A stretch of DNA of 64,000 bases from Peribacillus sp. Bi96 (GTDB lineage: Bacteria; Bacillota; Bacilli; Bacillales; DSM-1321), in contig NZ_CAKKLV010000005.1 of the NCBI RefSeq assembly GCF_918698115.1, positions 1-64,000 of the forward strand, in the 5' to 3' direction. The notes under the pieces are model-generated. The model saw nothing but the letters and a program-made list of their open reading frames with translations, was not told the origin of the DNA and ran no database searches. Made by a program: the position numbers and the translations under genes. Below are positions 34,438 to 44,117 of the stretch, piece after piece (positions within the stretch are counted from its first letter, which is position 1; each line of letters starts with the position of its first letter).

Positions 34438-35394
34438 TTAGATGACTTTCGGCGCTAACGCTTCGCGCACCCATTTATTATTTTCATATGAAATTCTTCG
34501 AAGGCTTAAGCGCTCCTGTGAAAGGGGCCCTTCATTTCTTGCGTACACCTTCAATTTCCCCCAGTCGGGCTGTTGGTAAATCCAGGTTTCCGATTCTTTA
34601 TCAAACCGAAGTGTTTCATCGGGAATGGTATAGCCGAGTGAAAGAATCCGCTTCACATATTTAGAAAAGAAAGCTTGGCGAAGCTCTTCATTGGTACTTG
34701 TTCTGATCCTGTATTTGATCGTTACATCCTGTTTGGAAGAGCCCACTTCTTTCTTACTCGGAGGTCCAAAAAAGAGTAACAAGGATTCCCACCAATAATT
34801 GATGGAGTCTTGAACCAATTTCCTTTGTTCTTCCGTACCTTCAGCCAAAGCCATGATGATCGCTTCACCATGCTGAGCGTGAAAAACTTCTTCCGCGCAA
34901 ATCCTAAGTAGCGCACGGGCATAAGGTCCGTATGAAGCGCCAAGCATGTTCGTTTGGGAAATGATCGCTGCCCCATCAACCAACCAGCCAATCAATCCTG
35001 CATCTCCCCAAGTTTTTGCTTCCATATGGAAAACATTATGAAACTTTAAATCTCCTTTAAATAAATCTTGCATAAGGTCATCCCGTTTTTTGTTATAAGG
35101 CTTTAGCAAATCCTCCGCGACTCGAAGCAATAATTGTCCATGCCCCATTTCATCCTGCACCTTTGCCATGATTCCAAGTTTTCTATTTAAGGTCGGAGCT
35201 TTAGGTACCCATTCCTTTTCTGGAAGCGCCCCCATGATTTCGCTTATGCCATGCATTGAAATTAATTTGATGAGGGTTCCTCGGTAATCTTCAGGCATCC
35301 AATCATCCGCTTCTATCTTTTCTCCAGCCTCGATTCTGGCAATAAATTGATTTAGCTTTTCTTGTTCTGCCATATCATTTAAAAGAACGTTCAT
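34438..35394 (-). CDS. paaA: Phenylacetyl-CoA epoxidase catalytic subunit PaaA
   Basis: 318 residues, a diiron ferritin-like oxygenase that makes the 1,2-epoxide of phenylacetyl-CoA. Iron ligands are visible in VQDEMGHGQLLLRVAEDL (Glu..His) and RICAEEVFHAQHGEAI (Glu..His). The C-terminal motif WGKLKVYARNEGPLSQERL is typical. ATG at 35394 has AGAGGTG 6 nt upstream, which favours it over a start three codons earlier. First gene of the leftward operon paaABCD and onward. Confidence 0.94.
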   Translation of the reverse strand: MNVLLNDMAEQEKLNQFIARIEAGEKIEADDWMPEDYRGTLIKLISMHGISEIMGALPEKEWVPKAPTLNRKLGIMAKVQDEMGHGQLLLRVAEDLLKPYNKKRDDLMQDLFKGDLKFHNVFHMEAKTWGDAGLIGWLVDGAAIISQTNMLGASYGPYARALLRICAEEVFHAQHGEAIIMALAEGTEEQRKLVQDSINYWWESLLLFFGPPSKKEVGSSKQDVTIKYRIRTSTNEELRQAFFSKYVKRILSLGYTIPDETLRFDKESETWIYQQPDWGKLKVYARNEGPLSQERLSLRRISYENNKWVREALAPKVI

Positions 35395-35418
35395 CCAAAA
35401 CACCTCTTATTCGATTAT

Positions 35419-35457
35419 ATATAACGTTTATATAACGTTATTATATTTTATTGTTAT
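35419..35457 (-). promoter_or_regulatory. Candidate operator upstream of paaA
   Basis: ATATAACGTT occurs twice (35419-35428, 35430-35439). ATAACGTTATTA (35432-35443) and TTATTGTTAT (35448-35457) form a bipartite inverted motif. A similar pair lies upstream of paaK with about one extra helical turn of spacing. PaaX is the natural candidate binder; this is inferred. Confidence 0.5.
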
Positions 35458-35523
35458 ATTAAATGCAACACTATTCTGTCTTTTTACTAAACAAAAGGAA
35501 AATATCGGAATTGGACCAGTCTT

Positions 35524-35760
<237 letters not shown>

Positions 35761-35868
35761 TTACTCCTTATCTCTATTTCATTAATTCTTTCTTTGTTTT
35801 CCTACCGTCCAATTATGGTAACGTCACTGCATTTTCTTGTTCATACACCCGTTTACCCACTGCCCCAT

Positions 35869-37197
35869 TCATACGCTAATGATTTCATCATTCCGTTTAT
35901 CCACGACACGAATGGCTTTTCCTTCTGAACGCGGAATGCTTTTTGGAATGTTAACAACAATATCCATCGTTACAAGACATGTGGATTTCATATGATGTTG
36001 AATCGTTTTCTTTAATTTCTCTACTTTTATATGTGCTAAGTCATCTTCAATCTCTTTGTAGAAACCGCTTTCAAATTCTATATGCAGTTCAACACTATCC
36101 ATATTCCCCTTCTTGATGAGGTGAATCTGGTAATGAGGAACAATTCCCTCCATTTGGAATAACACACGCTCAATTTCAGATGGAAATACATTCACTCCCC
36201 TGACTATGATCATATCATCCGTTCTGCCTTTAACACGGGACATTCTTGTTGTGGTACGTCCGCATGTACATGGTTCATGGGTAATCGAGGCAATATCGCC
36301 TGTACGATAACGAATGATTGGAAGCGCTTCCTTCGTAAGGCTTGTAAAGACAAGTTCCCCATCCTCGCCGTCCTCAACTGGTTCAAGCGTATCCGGATTA
36401 ATGACTTCAACAAGGAAATGGTCTTCTGCGATATGCAGTCCATTCTGTGCTTCATGACATTCTATTGCAACTCCTGGCCCCATGATTTCACTTAATCCAT
36501 AAATATCGACTGCTTTCAAATTCAGTTTCTTCTCTAACGTAGCCCTCATTTCCTCTGACCACGGCTCAGCTCCGAAAATCCCATACTCAAGCCCATTATT
36601 GGCTGGATCAAGCCCCATCTCTTCCATCTTTTCTGCAATATTCAATATATAAGAAGGGGTTCCACAAATCCCACGCGGTTTAAAATCATTGATGATCGTA
36701 ATCTGGCGATCGGTATTCCCCCCTGAAATAGGAACAGTGGCAACCCCTAACTTTTCTGCACCGCAATGGAGGCCCAGTCCACCTGTAAACAGACCATATC
36801 CGTATGCGTTATGGAATATATCTGACTTGCGTCCTCCAGCAGCCACGATTCCACGTGCGACGATCGTTGCCCAGTTTTCCAAATCGTTTTTCGTATACCC
36901 GACAATGGTAGGCTTCCCGCTTGTTCCGGATGAACCATGAATGCGTGTTACATCTTCCATTGGGACGGCAAATAAACCGAACGGATACTGGTCACGAAGA
37001 GTCTGTTTTTTTGTAAATGGAAGCTTTGATACATCGCTTAAAGTTTGAATATCCTCTGGATCAATGCCCAATTCTTCAAACTTTTCTCTGTAATAAGGTA
37101 CATTTTCGTATACATGGCTAATCGTTTTTTTTAGTCGTGCCGTTTGAAGACTTTCCATTTCAGCGCGGCTTGCCGTTTCAACTTCAGGATTGTACAT
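35869..37197 (-). CDS. paaK: Phenylacetate-CoA ligase
   Basis: 442 residues, AMP-forming ligase that activates phenylacetate. RIHGSSGTSGKPTIVGYTKN is the adenylate/phosphate loop (about 90-108), IYGLSEIMGPGVAIEC the A5 region, YRTGDIASI the A7 Asp and SRVKGRTDDMIIVRGVNVFP the hinge and A8 region. C-terminal lysine KSIPRSEGKAIRV. It starts at ATG 37197 and has its own promoter; it is followed by the ferredoxin and paaA. Confidence 0.94.
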   Translation of the reverse strand: MYNPEVETASRAEMESLQTARLKKTISHVYENVPYYREKFEELGIDPEDIQTLSDVSKLPFTKKQTLRDQYPFGLFAVPMEDVTRIHGSSGTSGKPTIVGYTKNDLENWATIVARGIVAAGGRKSDIFHNAYGYGLFTGGLGLHCGAEKLGVATVPISGGNTDRQITIINDFKPRGICGTPSYILNIAEKMEEMGLDPANNGLEYGIFGAEPWSEEMRATLEKKLNLKAVDIYGLSEIMGPGVAIECHEAQNGLHIAEDHFLVEVINPDTLEPVEDGEDGELVFTSLTKEALPIIRYRTGDIASITHEPCTCGRTTTRMSRVKGRTDDMIIVRGVNVFPSEIERVLFQMEGIVPHYQIHLIKKGNMDSVELHIEFESGFYKEIEDDLAHIKVEKLKKTIQHHMKSTCLVTMDIVVNIPKSIPRSEGKAIRVVDKRNDEIISV

Positions 37198-37244
37198 TGT
37201 TTCAGCCCCCTCAATTTAGCTAGTGTTCCATCCGACTTCTCTTT

Positions 37245-37283
37245 CATAACGATATTAAAACGGAATTTAAATATATTGTTATG
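37245..37283 (-). promoter_or_regulatory. Candidate operator upstream of paaK
   Basis: CATAACGATATT (37245-37256) and TATATTGTTATG (37272-37283) are inverted copies matching at 10 of 12. The left half shares ATAACGNTATTA with the paaA upstream motif. It lies between the paaK -10 box and the start codon, a typical place for a repressor. Confidence 0.5.
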
Positions 37284-37294
37284 CTTCATTTTTA

Positions 37295-37323
37295 AGATTA
37301 ATACGTCATTTTAACGATGTCAA
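37295..37323 (-). promoter_or_regulatory. Sigma-A-type promoter of paaK
   Basis: On the minus strand: TTGACA (37323-37318), a 17-bp spacer, TAATCT (37300-37295). Confidence 0.65.
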
Positions 37324-37454
37324 TCATGTTTTATATAATTTTACAAAACTTTTTTAATTTACATAATTTTCTGACTATGTTACTTTAACAATGATATATC
37401 ATATTTCTTAGTACTCGTTTTAAAACCGTACTACAATTAAAAAGGGGGCTTATT

Positions 37455-37808
37455 ATGGAATCACCGGTTAAAATGGGTCATTCAGCTGAAAATCATGACA
37501 ACGAAACTAAGTATCGTCAATTAATTGAGACAGATGAGTTCAAGGATTTACTTCAAAAGAAAAAAGCTTTCATCGTACCTGTTACTCTATTCTTTCTTGC
37601 TTTTTATTTTGTTCTGCCAATATTAGCTGCTTATACGGATGTTTTGAAAGGTGAAGCTTTTTTCAATATGACTTGGGCATGGGTATACGCACTACTCCAA
37701 TTTGCTGTCGTATGGATCGGGGGAATTGTTTATATAAAAAAATCGGCTAAATATGACACAATGGCTAAAAACATTTTGAATAAATATCAGGAGGAGCTTG
37801 GCAAATGA
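37455..37808 (+). CDS. DUF485 small membrane subunit (YjcH-like)
   Basis: 117 residues with two membrane segments (FIVPVTLFFLAFYFVLPILA and WVYALLQFAVVWIGGIVYI). DUF485 proteins accompany acetate/solute symporters of the ActP type. Its stop overlaps the next gene by 4 bp (ATGA), so the pair works together. AAAGGGGGC precedes the ATG. Confidence 0.88.
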   Translation: MESPVKMGHSAENHDNETKYRQLIETDEFKDLLQKKKAFIVPVTLFFLAFYFVLPILAAYTDVLKGEAFFNMTWAWVYALLQFAVVWIGGIVYIKKSAKYDTMAKNILNKYQEELGK

Positions 37809-39355
37809 GCATGTTATCCCTTACGCTTTTTTTAGGAATCATTTTGTTGACGCTTACAATAACCTATTATTCTTCGAAGAAAACGAAAAATGCCAGTGAT
37901 TTTTATACTGCCGGCGGCGGATTGACTGCATGGCAAAATGGATTGGCCGTGGCCGGTGACTTTATGTCAGCCGCTTCTTTCCTAGGGATTACTGGTGCGA
38001 TTGCCCTGATTGGTTTTGATGGCTTTTATATGAGCATCGGGAACCTTGTAGCATTCCTTGTCTTATTGTATCTTGTTTCGGAACCACTTCGTAACTTAGG
38101 GAAATATACGTTGGCAGACATGATTTCAGCGCGTTTCAAATCGAAAAAAGTGCGCGGGATAGCTGCCGCAAACACATTGGTCATTTCAATTTTCTACATG
38201 ATTGCACAGCTTGTTGGTGCAGGAGGATTAATTAAACTATTACTCGGCATCGATTACTGGCTATCCGTCCTTCTAGTTGGTGTATTGATGACGATTTATG
38301 TAATTTTCGGTGGAATGAGAGCGACAAGCTGGGTGCAGATCACCAAAGCTGTTCTTTTACTATGCGGTTCCGCTGTTTTGACGTTCATTGTATTTTCCCG
38401 TTTTAATTTTAACATTTCAGAAATGTTCCATCATGTTCAAACCGCAACACCTCTTGGTAATGATTTTTTGAATCCTGGCAATAAATACACCGATGGACTT
38501 GACATGATTTCATTTAATATGTCGCTTGTCCTTGGAGCAGCAGGCCTTCCACATTTGCTCGTTCGCTTCTTTACAGTGAAGGACGCAGCTACTGCCAGGA
38601 AATCCGTCGTATATTCCACTTGGTTTATTGGAATATTTTTCATCATGACGATTTTCCTAGGTTTCGGGGCTGCTGCTTTTGTTGGTTTTGATAGAATTGT
38701 TGAAGCAAACTCGGCCGGGAACATGGCCGCTCCACTTCTTGCATTAACAGTGGGCGGTGAGTTCTTATTCGCCTTCGTTTCTGCTGTGGCATTTGCGACG
38801 ATTTTAGCGGTTGTATCCGGTCTTGTTTTAACGTCTGCATCCGCTTTTGCACATGACATATATGGCGAAATCATCAAAGACGGAAACATTACGGAAAAAC
38901 AGCAAATTCTTGTTGCCCGTTTGGCCTCAATAAGCGTAGCGGTCATTTCGATTTTACTCGCTTTATTTGCACAATCGTTGAATGTCGCCTTCCTTTCTGT
39001 TCTTGCACTAGGAATAGCTGCCAGTGCCAATTTGCCGATCATCCTATGTACAATATATTGGAAACGATTCAACTCAACCGGAGCGATCACCGGAATGCTA
39101 TTCGGGTTAATCAGCTCCCTTATACTGGTCATGCTCAGTCCTAATGTATGGAATCCTGAGCCTGGAATGGGTATTTTCACAGGAGATCCCCTCTTCACGA
39201 TGAGCAACCCGACTATTTTCACCGTGCCTCTTGGCTTTATCGGAGCCTATTTAGGCACAGTCTTGACAAAGCCAAAAGATGAGGAGAACAAGTTTTCGGA
39301 AGTACTCTTCAAATCTAACACAGGATATGGAATAAGTTCTGCAAAAGACCATTAA
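37805..39355 (+). CDS. Sodium:solute symporter (ActP/PaaL-like), probable phenylacetate uptake
   Basis: 516 residues with about 13 membrane segments. AGGGLTAWQNGLAVAGDFMS, YTLADMISARFKSKKVRGIA and RFFTVKDAATARKSVVYS mark the solute:sodium symporter family, close to the cation/acetate symporter branch. Its place between paaK and the thioesterase suggests uptake of phenylacetate or a similar monocarboxylate. Pairs with the DUF485 protein. Substrate is inferred. Confidence 0.87.
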   Translation: MSMLSLTLFLGIILLTLTITYYSSKKTKNASDFYTAGGGLTAWQNGLAVAGDFMSAASFLGITGAIALIGFDGFYMSIGNLVAFLVLLYLVSEPLRNLGKYTLADMISARFKSKKVRGIAAANTLVISIFYMIAQLVGAGGLIKLLLGIDYWLSVLLVGVLMTIYVIFGGMRATSWVQITKAVLLLCGSAVLTFIVFSRFNFNISEMFHHVQTATPLGNDFLNPGNKYTDGLDMISFNMSLVLGAAGLPHLLVRFFTVKDAATARKSVVYSTWFIGIFFIMTIFLGFGAAAFVGFDRIVEANSAGNMAAPLLALTVGGEFLFAFVSAVAFATILAVVSGLVLTSASAFAHDIYGEIIKDGNITEKQQILVARLASISVAVISILLALFAQSLNVAFLSVLALGIAASANLPIILCTIYWKRFNSTGAITGMLFGLISSLILVMLSPNVWNPEPGMGIFTGDPLFTMSNPTIFTVPLGFIGAYLGTVLTKPKDEENKFSEVLFKSNTGYGISSAKDH

Positions 39356-39372
39356 AGGAAGGAAGGTTTCAA

Positions 39373-39819
39373 ATGACCACTCAATTAGATCAGGATATTC
39401 ATGAATTGCATTACGATAAAATCAAGCAAGTGCTGGTGGACGAACCATATGCGTCATTTCTCGGAATGAAGTTGACGAAACTCGGTCCCGGCACCGCGGA
39501 AGCTGAATTGATTCCTAGTGACCACATGCTCAATGCTCACGGAACGGTTCATGGTGCGATTATCTTCTCACTTGCTGATTATGTGTTTGCAGCTGCCAGC
39601 AATTCATATGGTAAAATAGCAGTCGGTGTTTCCAACAACATTAACTTCATATCAGCTGGCAAGCCTGGTGAGACTTTAACTGCAAGGGCAAATGAGATAA
39701 AGAAAAACCATAAACTTGCTTGGTATAAAATAGAAGTTGTAAATGATAGGGAACTGATTGCAACGATGGAAGCGATGGTTTTCAGGAAAAATCACTATTT
39801 TGTTGACCACGTCGAATAA
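39373..39819 (+). CDS. paaI: PaaI-type hotdog thioesterase
   Basis: 148 residues with a hotdog fold: LNAHGTVHGAIIFSLADYVF (with conserved Asn/His and the Asp-type acid, about 50-72) and VGVSNNINFISAGKPGETL. PaaI hydrolyses ring-hydroxylated phenylacetyl-CoA dead-end products and frees trapped CoA. 17 nt after the symporter with GGAAGGAAGG, so it is the third gene of that operon. Confidence 0.88.
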   Translation: MTTQLDQDIHELHYDKIKQVLVDEPYASFLGMKLTKLGPGTAEAELIPSDHMLNAHGTVHGAIIFSLADYVFAAASNSYGKIAVGVSNNINFISAGKPGETLTARANEIKKNHKLAWYKIEVVNDRELIATMEAMVFRKNHYFVDHVE

Positions 39820-39830
39820 GTAATCTTCGA

Positions 39831-39866
39831 ACCGGACAAGGCCAATGACTTGTCCGGTTCTTTTTC
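39831..39866 (+). terminator. Terminator of the symporter/thioesterase operon
   Basis: ACCGGACAAG / CTTGTCCGGT hairpin followed by TCTTTTTC. Confidence 0.88.
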
Positions 39867-39907
39867 ACTTGATCGAAAAGGCCATAGTTAGGAACCGTCA
39901 AGCAGAT

Positions 39908-39941
39908 AAAGGGGGGATTCCCGATTTGGAATCCCCCCTTT
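39908..39941. terminator. Terminator of the allantoin operon
   Basis: AAAGGGGGGATTCC / GGAATCCCCCCTTT hairpin between the convergent thioesterase and allantoinase genes. It is GC-rich and lacks a long T-run. Confidence 0.75.
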
Positions 39942-39986
39942 CCTGATACTTCATCACTACCGAATCCTAAAGTGAAAACGTTCTTC

Positions 39987-41366
39987 CTAGTTATTGACCG
40001 CTATACAGGAGTCAATCACTTTCAACCACTCCCCCTGCACCCCTTCACTTATTGCATCAGCCTGATACACCATTTTTCCTCTATTAAAAGTAGCGTTGAT
40101 TTGACAAGGAAAGGTATGGCCCATATATATGCTTTGCTTATGTTTCGCGAAAAAATTCGAATCCAAAACTTCATGCACCCCATTCAGGGAAACAATCGCA
40201 AGGTCTGCATCCATTCCATTCTTAATTTGCCCTTTTCTAGAAGAGAGGCCAAATCGTTCAGCAGGGGCCGATGCAGTCCACTCTGCGACTTTGTGAAGCG
40301 GGATTCCGTGCAGTACTGCCAATTCTATCATCGACATCAACGAAAATTGCCCCCCGCTTATTCCGCCCCACGCTTCAAAAAGATTATTTGCAGCAGGGTC
40401 TTTAAGTTCATAAGGACATGGTGAGTGGTCAGAAGAAATCATATCGAATTTCCCTTCCATTAAACAGGCAATCAATCTCTCCTGTTCTTCACGTTCCCTT
40501 AGTGGGGGAGCACATTTTGCAACTGCGCCTTTATCGAATAGATCTCCATGATTGAATAATAAATAGTGTGGACACGTTTCAACGGTCACATCCAGACCCC
40601 GTCGTTTGGCTGATTCTATTTTTTCAATGGCCAAGCCACTGCTAATATGGACAAAGTGCAGTGGACAGCCTGTTAACTCTGCATATGTAATGGCACGTTC
40701 AACAGCCTCCGCTTCTGCTTGTACAGGTCTTGTAGCTGCATAATCATCTGCACTGAATAGACCATCCTTCTCTTTTTCCTGCTTCAACCATTGAGTGATC
40801 GGATCACTTTCCGCATGAAGGGCCAATACCTTCCCCAAATCTGCGATTCGCTTCATTCCATGTAAAAGGGTGAAGTCATCCGCCCGTTCAAACTCATCAT
40901 TTCCCGTAGCTGAGAGAAAGGCTTTAAATCCGATGACTCCAGATTTGGCCAGCGCCTCTAAATCATCGATATTTCCCGGGACCAACCCTCCCCATAATCC
41001 AAAATCTATTACTGATTTCCTTTCACCTATCTCACCTTTTTCAAGGAGTGCCTTTCGATCGATCGTTGAAGGGATGCCATTCAACGGCATATCGAAATAT
41101 GTGGTGCAACCGCCCGCTGCCATCATTTGGGATCCCGTTTCAAAGCCTTCCCAATGAGCGCGGCCAGGTTCACTAAAATGTACATGGACATCAATCATAC
41201 CCGGAAAGATATGCAGTCCACTCGCTTCATACTCCTCTTTCGCTTTACCATCCAGACGATCCCCGATCTTAACAATCACTCCATCTCGGATTGCCAGATC
41301 AGCCTTCTTCACTTCATCTGGAAAAACTACATACCCGTCGCGGATAATCAGATCATATATCTCCAT
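39987..41366 (-). CDS. allB: Allantoinase
   Basis: 459 residues, amidohydrolase that converts allantoin to allantoate. Metal ligands: IDVHVHFSEPG (about 58), the carbamylated Lys in VIGFKAFLS (about 148), the His in LHFVHISSG and PHYLLFNHGD region, and Asp in SSDHSPCPYE. ATG at 41366 has GAGGAG 8 nt upstream and is preferred to a start three codons earlier. Last gene of the leftward allC-pucG-allB operon. Confidence 0.94.
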   Translation of the reverse strand: MEIYDLIIRDGYVVFPDEVKKADLAIRDGVIVKIGDRLDGKAKEEYEASGLHIFPGMIDVHVHFSEPGRAHWEGFETGSQMMAAGGCTTYFDMPLNGIPSTIDRKALLEKGEIGERKSVIDFGLWGGLVPGNIDDLEALAKSGVIGFKAFLSATGNDEFERADDFTLLHGMKRIADLGKVLALHAESDPITQWLKQEKEKDGLFSADDYAATRPVQAEAEAVERAITYAELTGCPLHFVHISSGLAIEKIESAKRRGLDVTVETCPHYLLFNHGDLFDKGAVAKCAPPLREREEQERLIACLMEGKFDMISSDHSPCPYELKDPAANNLFEAWGGISGGQFSLMSMIELAVLHGIPLHKVAEWTASAPAERFGLSSRKGQIKNGMDADLAIVSLNGVHEVLDSNFFAKHKQSIYMGHTFPCQINATFNRGKMVYQADAISEGVQGEWLKVIDSCIAVNN

Positions 41367-41398
41367 ACAGACCACTCCTCCAAAATAGTTTTATAAAA

Positions 41399-42661
41399 TC
41401 AAAGAGAACCCCTGGATGCAACCACGTTCCCCGTCTTACCCACATAAACATCAAGCGCAGCCTGCAAAGCTTCTCCCCGATTCACATTGAAGCCCTGCCG
41501 CAAAAGGACGGCTTCCAAGGAGCCCAACACAAAGAGGATGTTTTCTTTCCTACAACTGAAACCCATGGTTCCTATTCTCCATATTTTCCCATGAAGCGGA
41601 CCGAACGAGGATGCGATTTCGATACTGAATTCATTCAACAGCATCGCTCTTACAGCTTCCCCATCGATTCCTTCTGGAATTTCGATGCAAGTTACACATG
41701 GTAGTTTATTTTGCACATCCCCGAATAACGTCAGTCCCATCGCCTTGACCCCTTCCACGAGTGCTGCTTCGTGGAGTTCGTGACGGACAAAGCGCGTTTC
41801 CAGACCTTCTTCAAGCACAAGGCGCAATCCTTCACGCAACGCATATATCATTGAAGTCGCTTCGGTATGGTGATTCAAACGGCGCGGTCCCCAATAATCC
41901 TGCAACATCCCTAAATCGAAATAATTGCTTGTGATGGGAAGGCGGCCTGAAAATTTTTGGTTGTCCTCATCGGTAGCAATACCACGCTCTACCTTTTTGC
42001 GGGACTGGATGATTTCCTCTATCCGATCATTATATGTGATCGGTGCCATGCCCGAAGGAATGGACAAGCATTTTTGCGTCCCGCCTATCAATCCATCAAT
42101 ACACCATTCGTCCACCTTTACATCCGTTCCCCCGATTGACGCTACCGCATCCACCACAAGCAGGACACCCAATTCACGGCAAGCCAACCCGATTTCCTTC
42201 AATGGCTGCATACAACCAGTGGAAGTTTCCCCATGTACGATTGCTGTTATTTTAGGTGAGACTTTCTTTATTTCCGCAATGACAGCTTGCGGATCGAACA
42301 CTTCTCCCCAAGGACATTCGATCGTATGGACTTCCGCTCCGTATCGCTCACAAATCTCCACCAATAAATGACCGAATCTTCCAAAGATAGGGACCAGGAC
42401 TTTATCTCCAGGTTCAATGATGCTGCAAAGAATCGCCTCATTCCCGGACCTTGATGTGCCATCTATCGGGAATGCCCACTTATTTTTCGTTTGAAAAACC
42501 AAACGCAGCATTTCCATCACTTCATTCATGATGGTCGTGAATGCAGGATCGAATTGTCCTAATATCGGTGTGCTCATGGCCCTTAAAACACGCGGGTCCA
42601 CTTCGACTGGACCTGGCGTCATAATCGTTCTCACTGGTGTATTCAATTCTGAATATGCCAT
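41399..42661 (-). CDS. pucG: (S)-ureidoglycine--glyoxylate aminotransferase
   Basis: 420 residues, PLP-dependent fold type I. TPGPVEVDPRVLRAMSTPIL at the N-terminus, DGTSRSGNEAILCS, LLVVDAVASIGGTDVKVD and the PLP-lysine in GGTQKCLSIPSGMAP. The PucG group transfers the amino group of ureidoglycine to glyoxylate, giving oxalurate and glycine. ATG at 42661 has AAGGAG 9 nt upstream; an in-frame TTG touches the Shine-Dalgarno. 15 nt after allC. Confidence 0.93.
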   Translation of the reverse strand: MAYSELNTPVRTIMTPGPVEVDPRVLRAMSTPILGQFDPAFTTIMNEVMEMLRLVFQTKNKWAFPIDGTSRSGNEAILCSIIEPGDKVLVPIFGRFGHLLVEICERYGAEVHTIECPWGEVFDPQAVIAEIKKVSPKITAIVHGETSTGCMQPLKEIGLACRELGVLLVVDAVASIGGTDVKVDEWCIDGLIGGTQKCLSIPSGMAPITYNDRIEEIIQSRKKVERGIATDEDNQKFSGRLPITSNYFDLGMLQDYWGPRRLNHHTEATSMIYALREGLRLVLEEGLETRFVRHELHEAALVEGVKAMGLTLFGDVQNKLPCVTCIEIPEGIDGEAVRAMLLNEFSIEIASSFGPLHGKIWRIGTMGFSCRKENILFVLGSLEAVLLRQGFNVNRGEALQAALDVYVGKTGNVVASRGSL

Positions 42662-42676
42662 TTTACCCAACTCCTT

Positions 42677-43921
42677 TTAATAGGCTAATTTATATAGTAC
42701 TTCGCTTAAAACATCGATTCCCCTTTCCAAATCCGGAACACTCGTAAACTCCTTGGGCGAGTGGCTTATTCCGCCCTGACTTGGAACGAACAGCAGACAC
42801 GTCGGGCAAAACGACCCAAACACCTGTGCATCATGCCCCGCTCCGCTGACCATGTCCTGATATGGTGTATTTTTATCTTCCGCAATCTTTTGGACCAGGC
42901 GATTCATTTCCATATCCAGTGCAACAGGTTTGACATCCATCCATTGTAAAATCTCCATCTGCATTTCCGCTTCTTTCGCCAAGGAATCAAAAGTCGAAAA
43001 GATTTCCTGACAAAACTTATCAAGAATCACTTCTTCGTGATGCCTGATATCCAGACTGAACTCCACTTCACCAGCAATGACATTCGGAACATTAGGTTTA
43101 ACATCCATCCTGCCTACCGTCGCAACTAAATCCGGATCCATCCTCTTCGCTTTTTTCGTTAAGAAGGAAATGAATTCCGAAGCTGCACTCACTGCATCCT
43201 TCCGGTATGACATGGGAGTGGTGCCCGCATGATCGCTTTCACCAACGATTTTTACCGTAAAACGTCGCTGCCCGACAATATGGCTGACGACACCAATTGT
43301 ATTCTGGTTCTTTTCAAGAACTGCCCCCTGTTCTATATGAATTTCGACGAACCGGTCGATATCATCACGGACAGGCCTTATATATGCTTCAGGTTCAAAT
43401 CCCGATTTTTTCATGGCTTCCAAAAAAGAAATTCCCTCTGTATCTTTTAGATCCCTTACATGATCAAGATCATAGATACCTTGGATATTCCTCGACCCCC
43501 AGAACGTTAATGGAAATCTACTCCCTTCTTCTTCACAAAAGGAAACGACTTCAATTGTCTTCCTTGGCGGGCCATAGGCTTTATACAACCTCTTGACCGC
43601 AAGGAAACTAGCAATGACCCCATATGCTCCATCATATTTCCCCCCATTCCTGACCGTATCGATATGAGAGCCGGTTAGGATGGTTCCGCCGGAGGAGCCC
43701 GTTCCCTCGAGCCTGCCAAACAAGTTACCTACACTATCAAAATATGTATCCAGATTTTCCTTTTCCATCTCGGCTTTCATTGCCTGTTGAGCCCTCAACC
43801 ATTCCTTGGAATATAATAAACGGGTTACCCCATTGCTCTCCGTAGCCCCGAAAGATGCTAACCATTCGATCATCAAAGCTACATCATCTTTTTCATTGAA
43901 TTTTTCGATTTGAATGCCCAT
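42677..43921 (-). CDS. allC: Allantoate amidohydrolase
   Basis: 414 residues, M20-family metallohydrolase that splits allantoate to ureidoglycine, CO2 and NH3. Metal sites: TGSHIDTVRNGGKYDGAYGV (His, Asp), FCEEEGSRFPLTFWGSR (Glu pair), EIHIEQGAVLE and SGAGHDAQVF (His). ATG at 43921 has GAAGGGA about 9 nt upstream; an earlier in-frame start would add nine residues. First gene of the operon. Confidence 0.93.
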   Translation of the reverse strand: MGIQIEKFNEKDDVALMIEWLASFGATESNGVTRLLYSKEWLRAQQAMKAEMEKENLDTYFDSVGNLFGRLEGTGSSGGTILTGSHIDTVRNGGKYDGAYGVIASFLAVKRLYKAYGPPRKTIEVVSFCEEEGSRFPLTFWGSRNIQGIYDLDHVRDLKDTEGISFLEAMKKSGFEPEAYIRPVRDDIDRFVEIHIEQGAVLEKNQNTIGVVSHIVGQRRFTVKIVGESDHAGTTPMSYRKDAVSAASEFISFLTKKAKRMDPDLVATVGRMDVKPNVPNVIAGEVEFSLDIRHHEEVILDKFCQEIFSTFDSLAKEAEMQMEILQWMDVKPVALDMEMNRLVQKIAEDKNTPYQDMVSGAGHDAQVFGSFCPTCLLFVPSQGGISHSPKEFTSVPDLERGIDVLSEVLYKLAY

Positions 43922-44053
43922 CACATCGCTTCCCTTCTCACTATCCATTCATGTTATGAATATTCACAAATATATGTTATCTATTATTTTACTTGCTTTC
44001 GCATTTAACTTCATTGACATTTTCGTTAGTATTTCGGTATTTTTTTGTGCAAA

Positions 44054-44066
44054 ATAACCAATGGAA
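44054..44066 (-). promoter_or_regulatory. PucR-box-like site upstream of allC
   Basis: On the minus strand TTCCATTGGTTAT matches the published B. subtilis PucR box WWWCNTTGGTTAA at 11 of 13 positions. It is about 130 nt before the allC start. Functional role is inferred. Confidence 0.4.
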
Positions 44067-44078
44067 ATACGCTTGTAA

Positions 44079-44117
44079 GAAGAGGGTGTCCATGTTAAAT
44101 GGGCACCCTCTTCTTTT
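44079..44117 (-). terminator. Terminator after the Rieske oxygenase gene
   Basis: GAAGAGGGTGTCC / GGGCACCCTCTTC hairpin between the Rieske gene stop and the allC promoter. The T-tract is better on the plus strand. Confidence 0.7.

Noticed and set aside
38437..39222. 261-codon minus-strand frame antisense to the symporter
   Set aside because: Composition mirrors the membrane-protein codons on the other strand; no ribosome-binding site.
41399..42661. Serine-glyoxylate or alanine-glyoxylate aminotransferase instead of PucG
   Set aside because: The fold is shared, but the position between allantoinase and allantoate amidohydrolase and the N-terminal pattern favour PucG.
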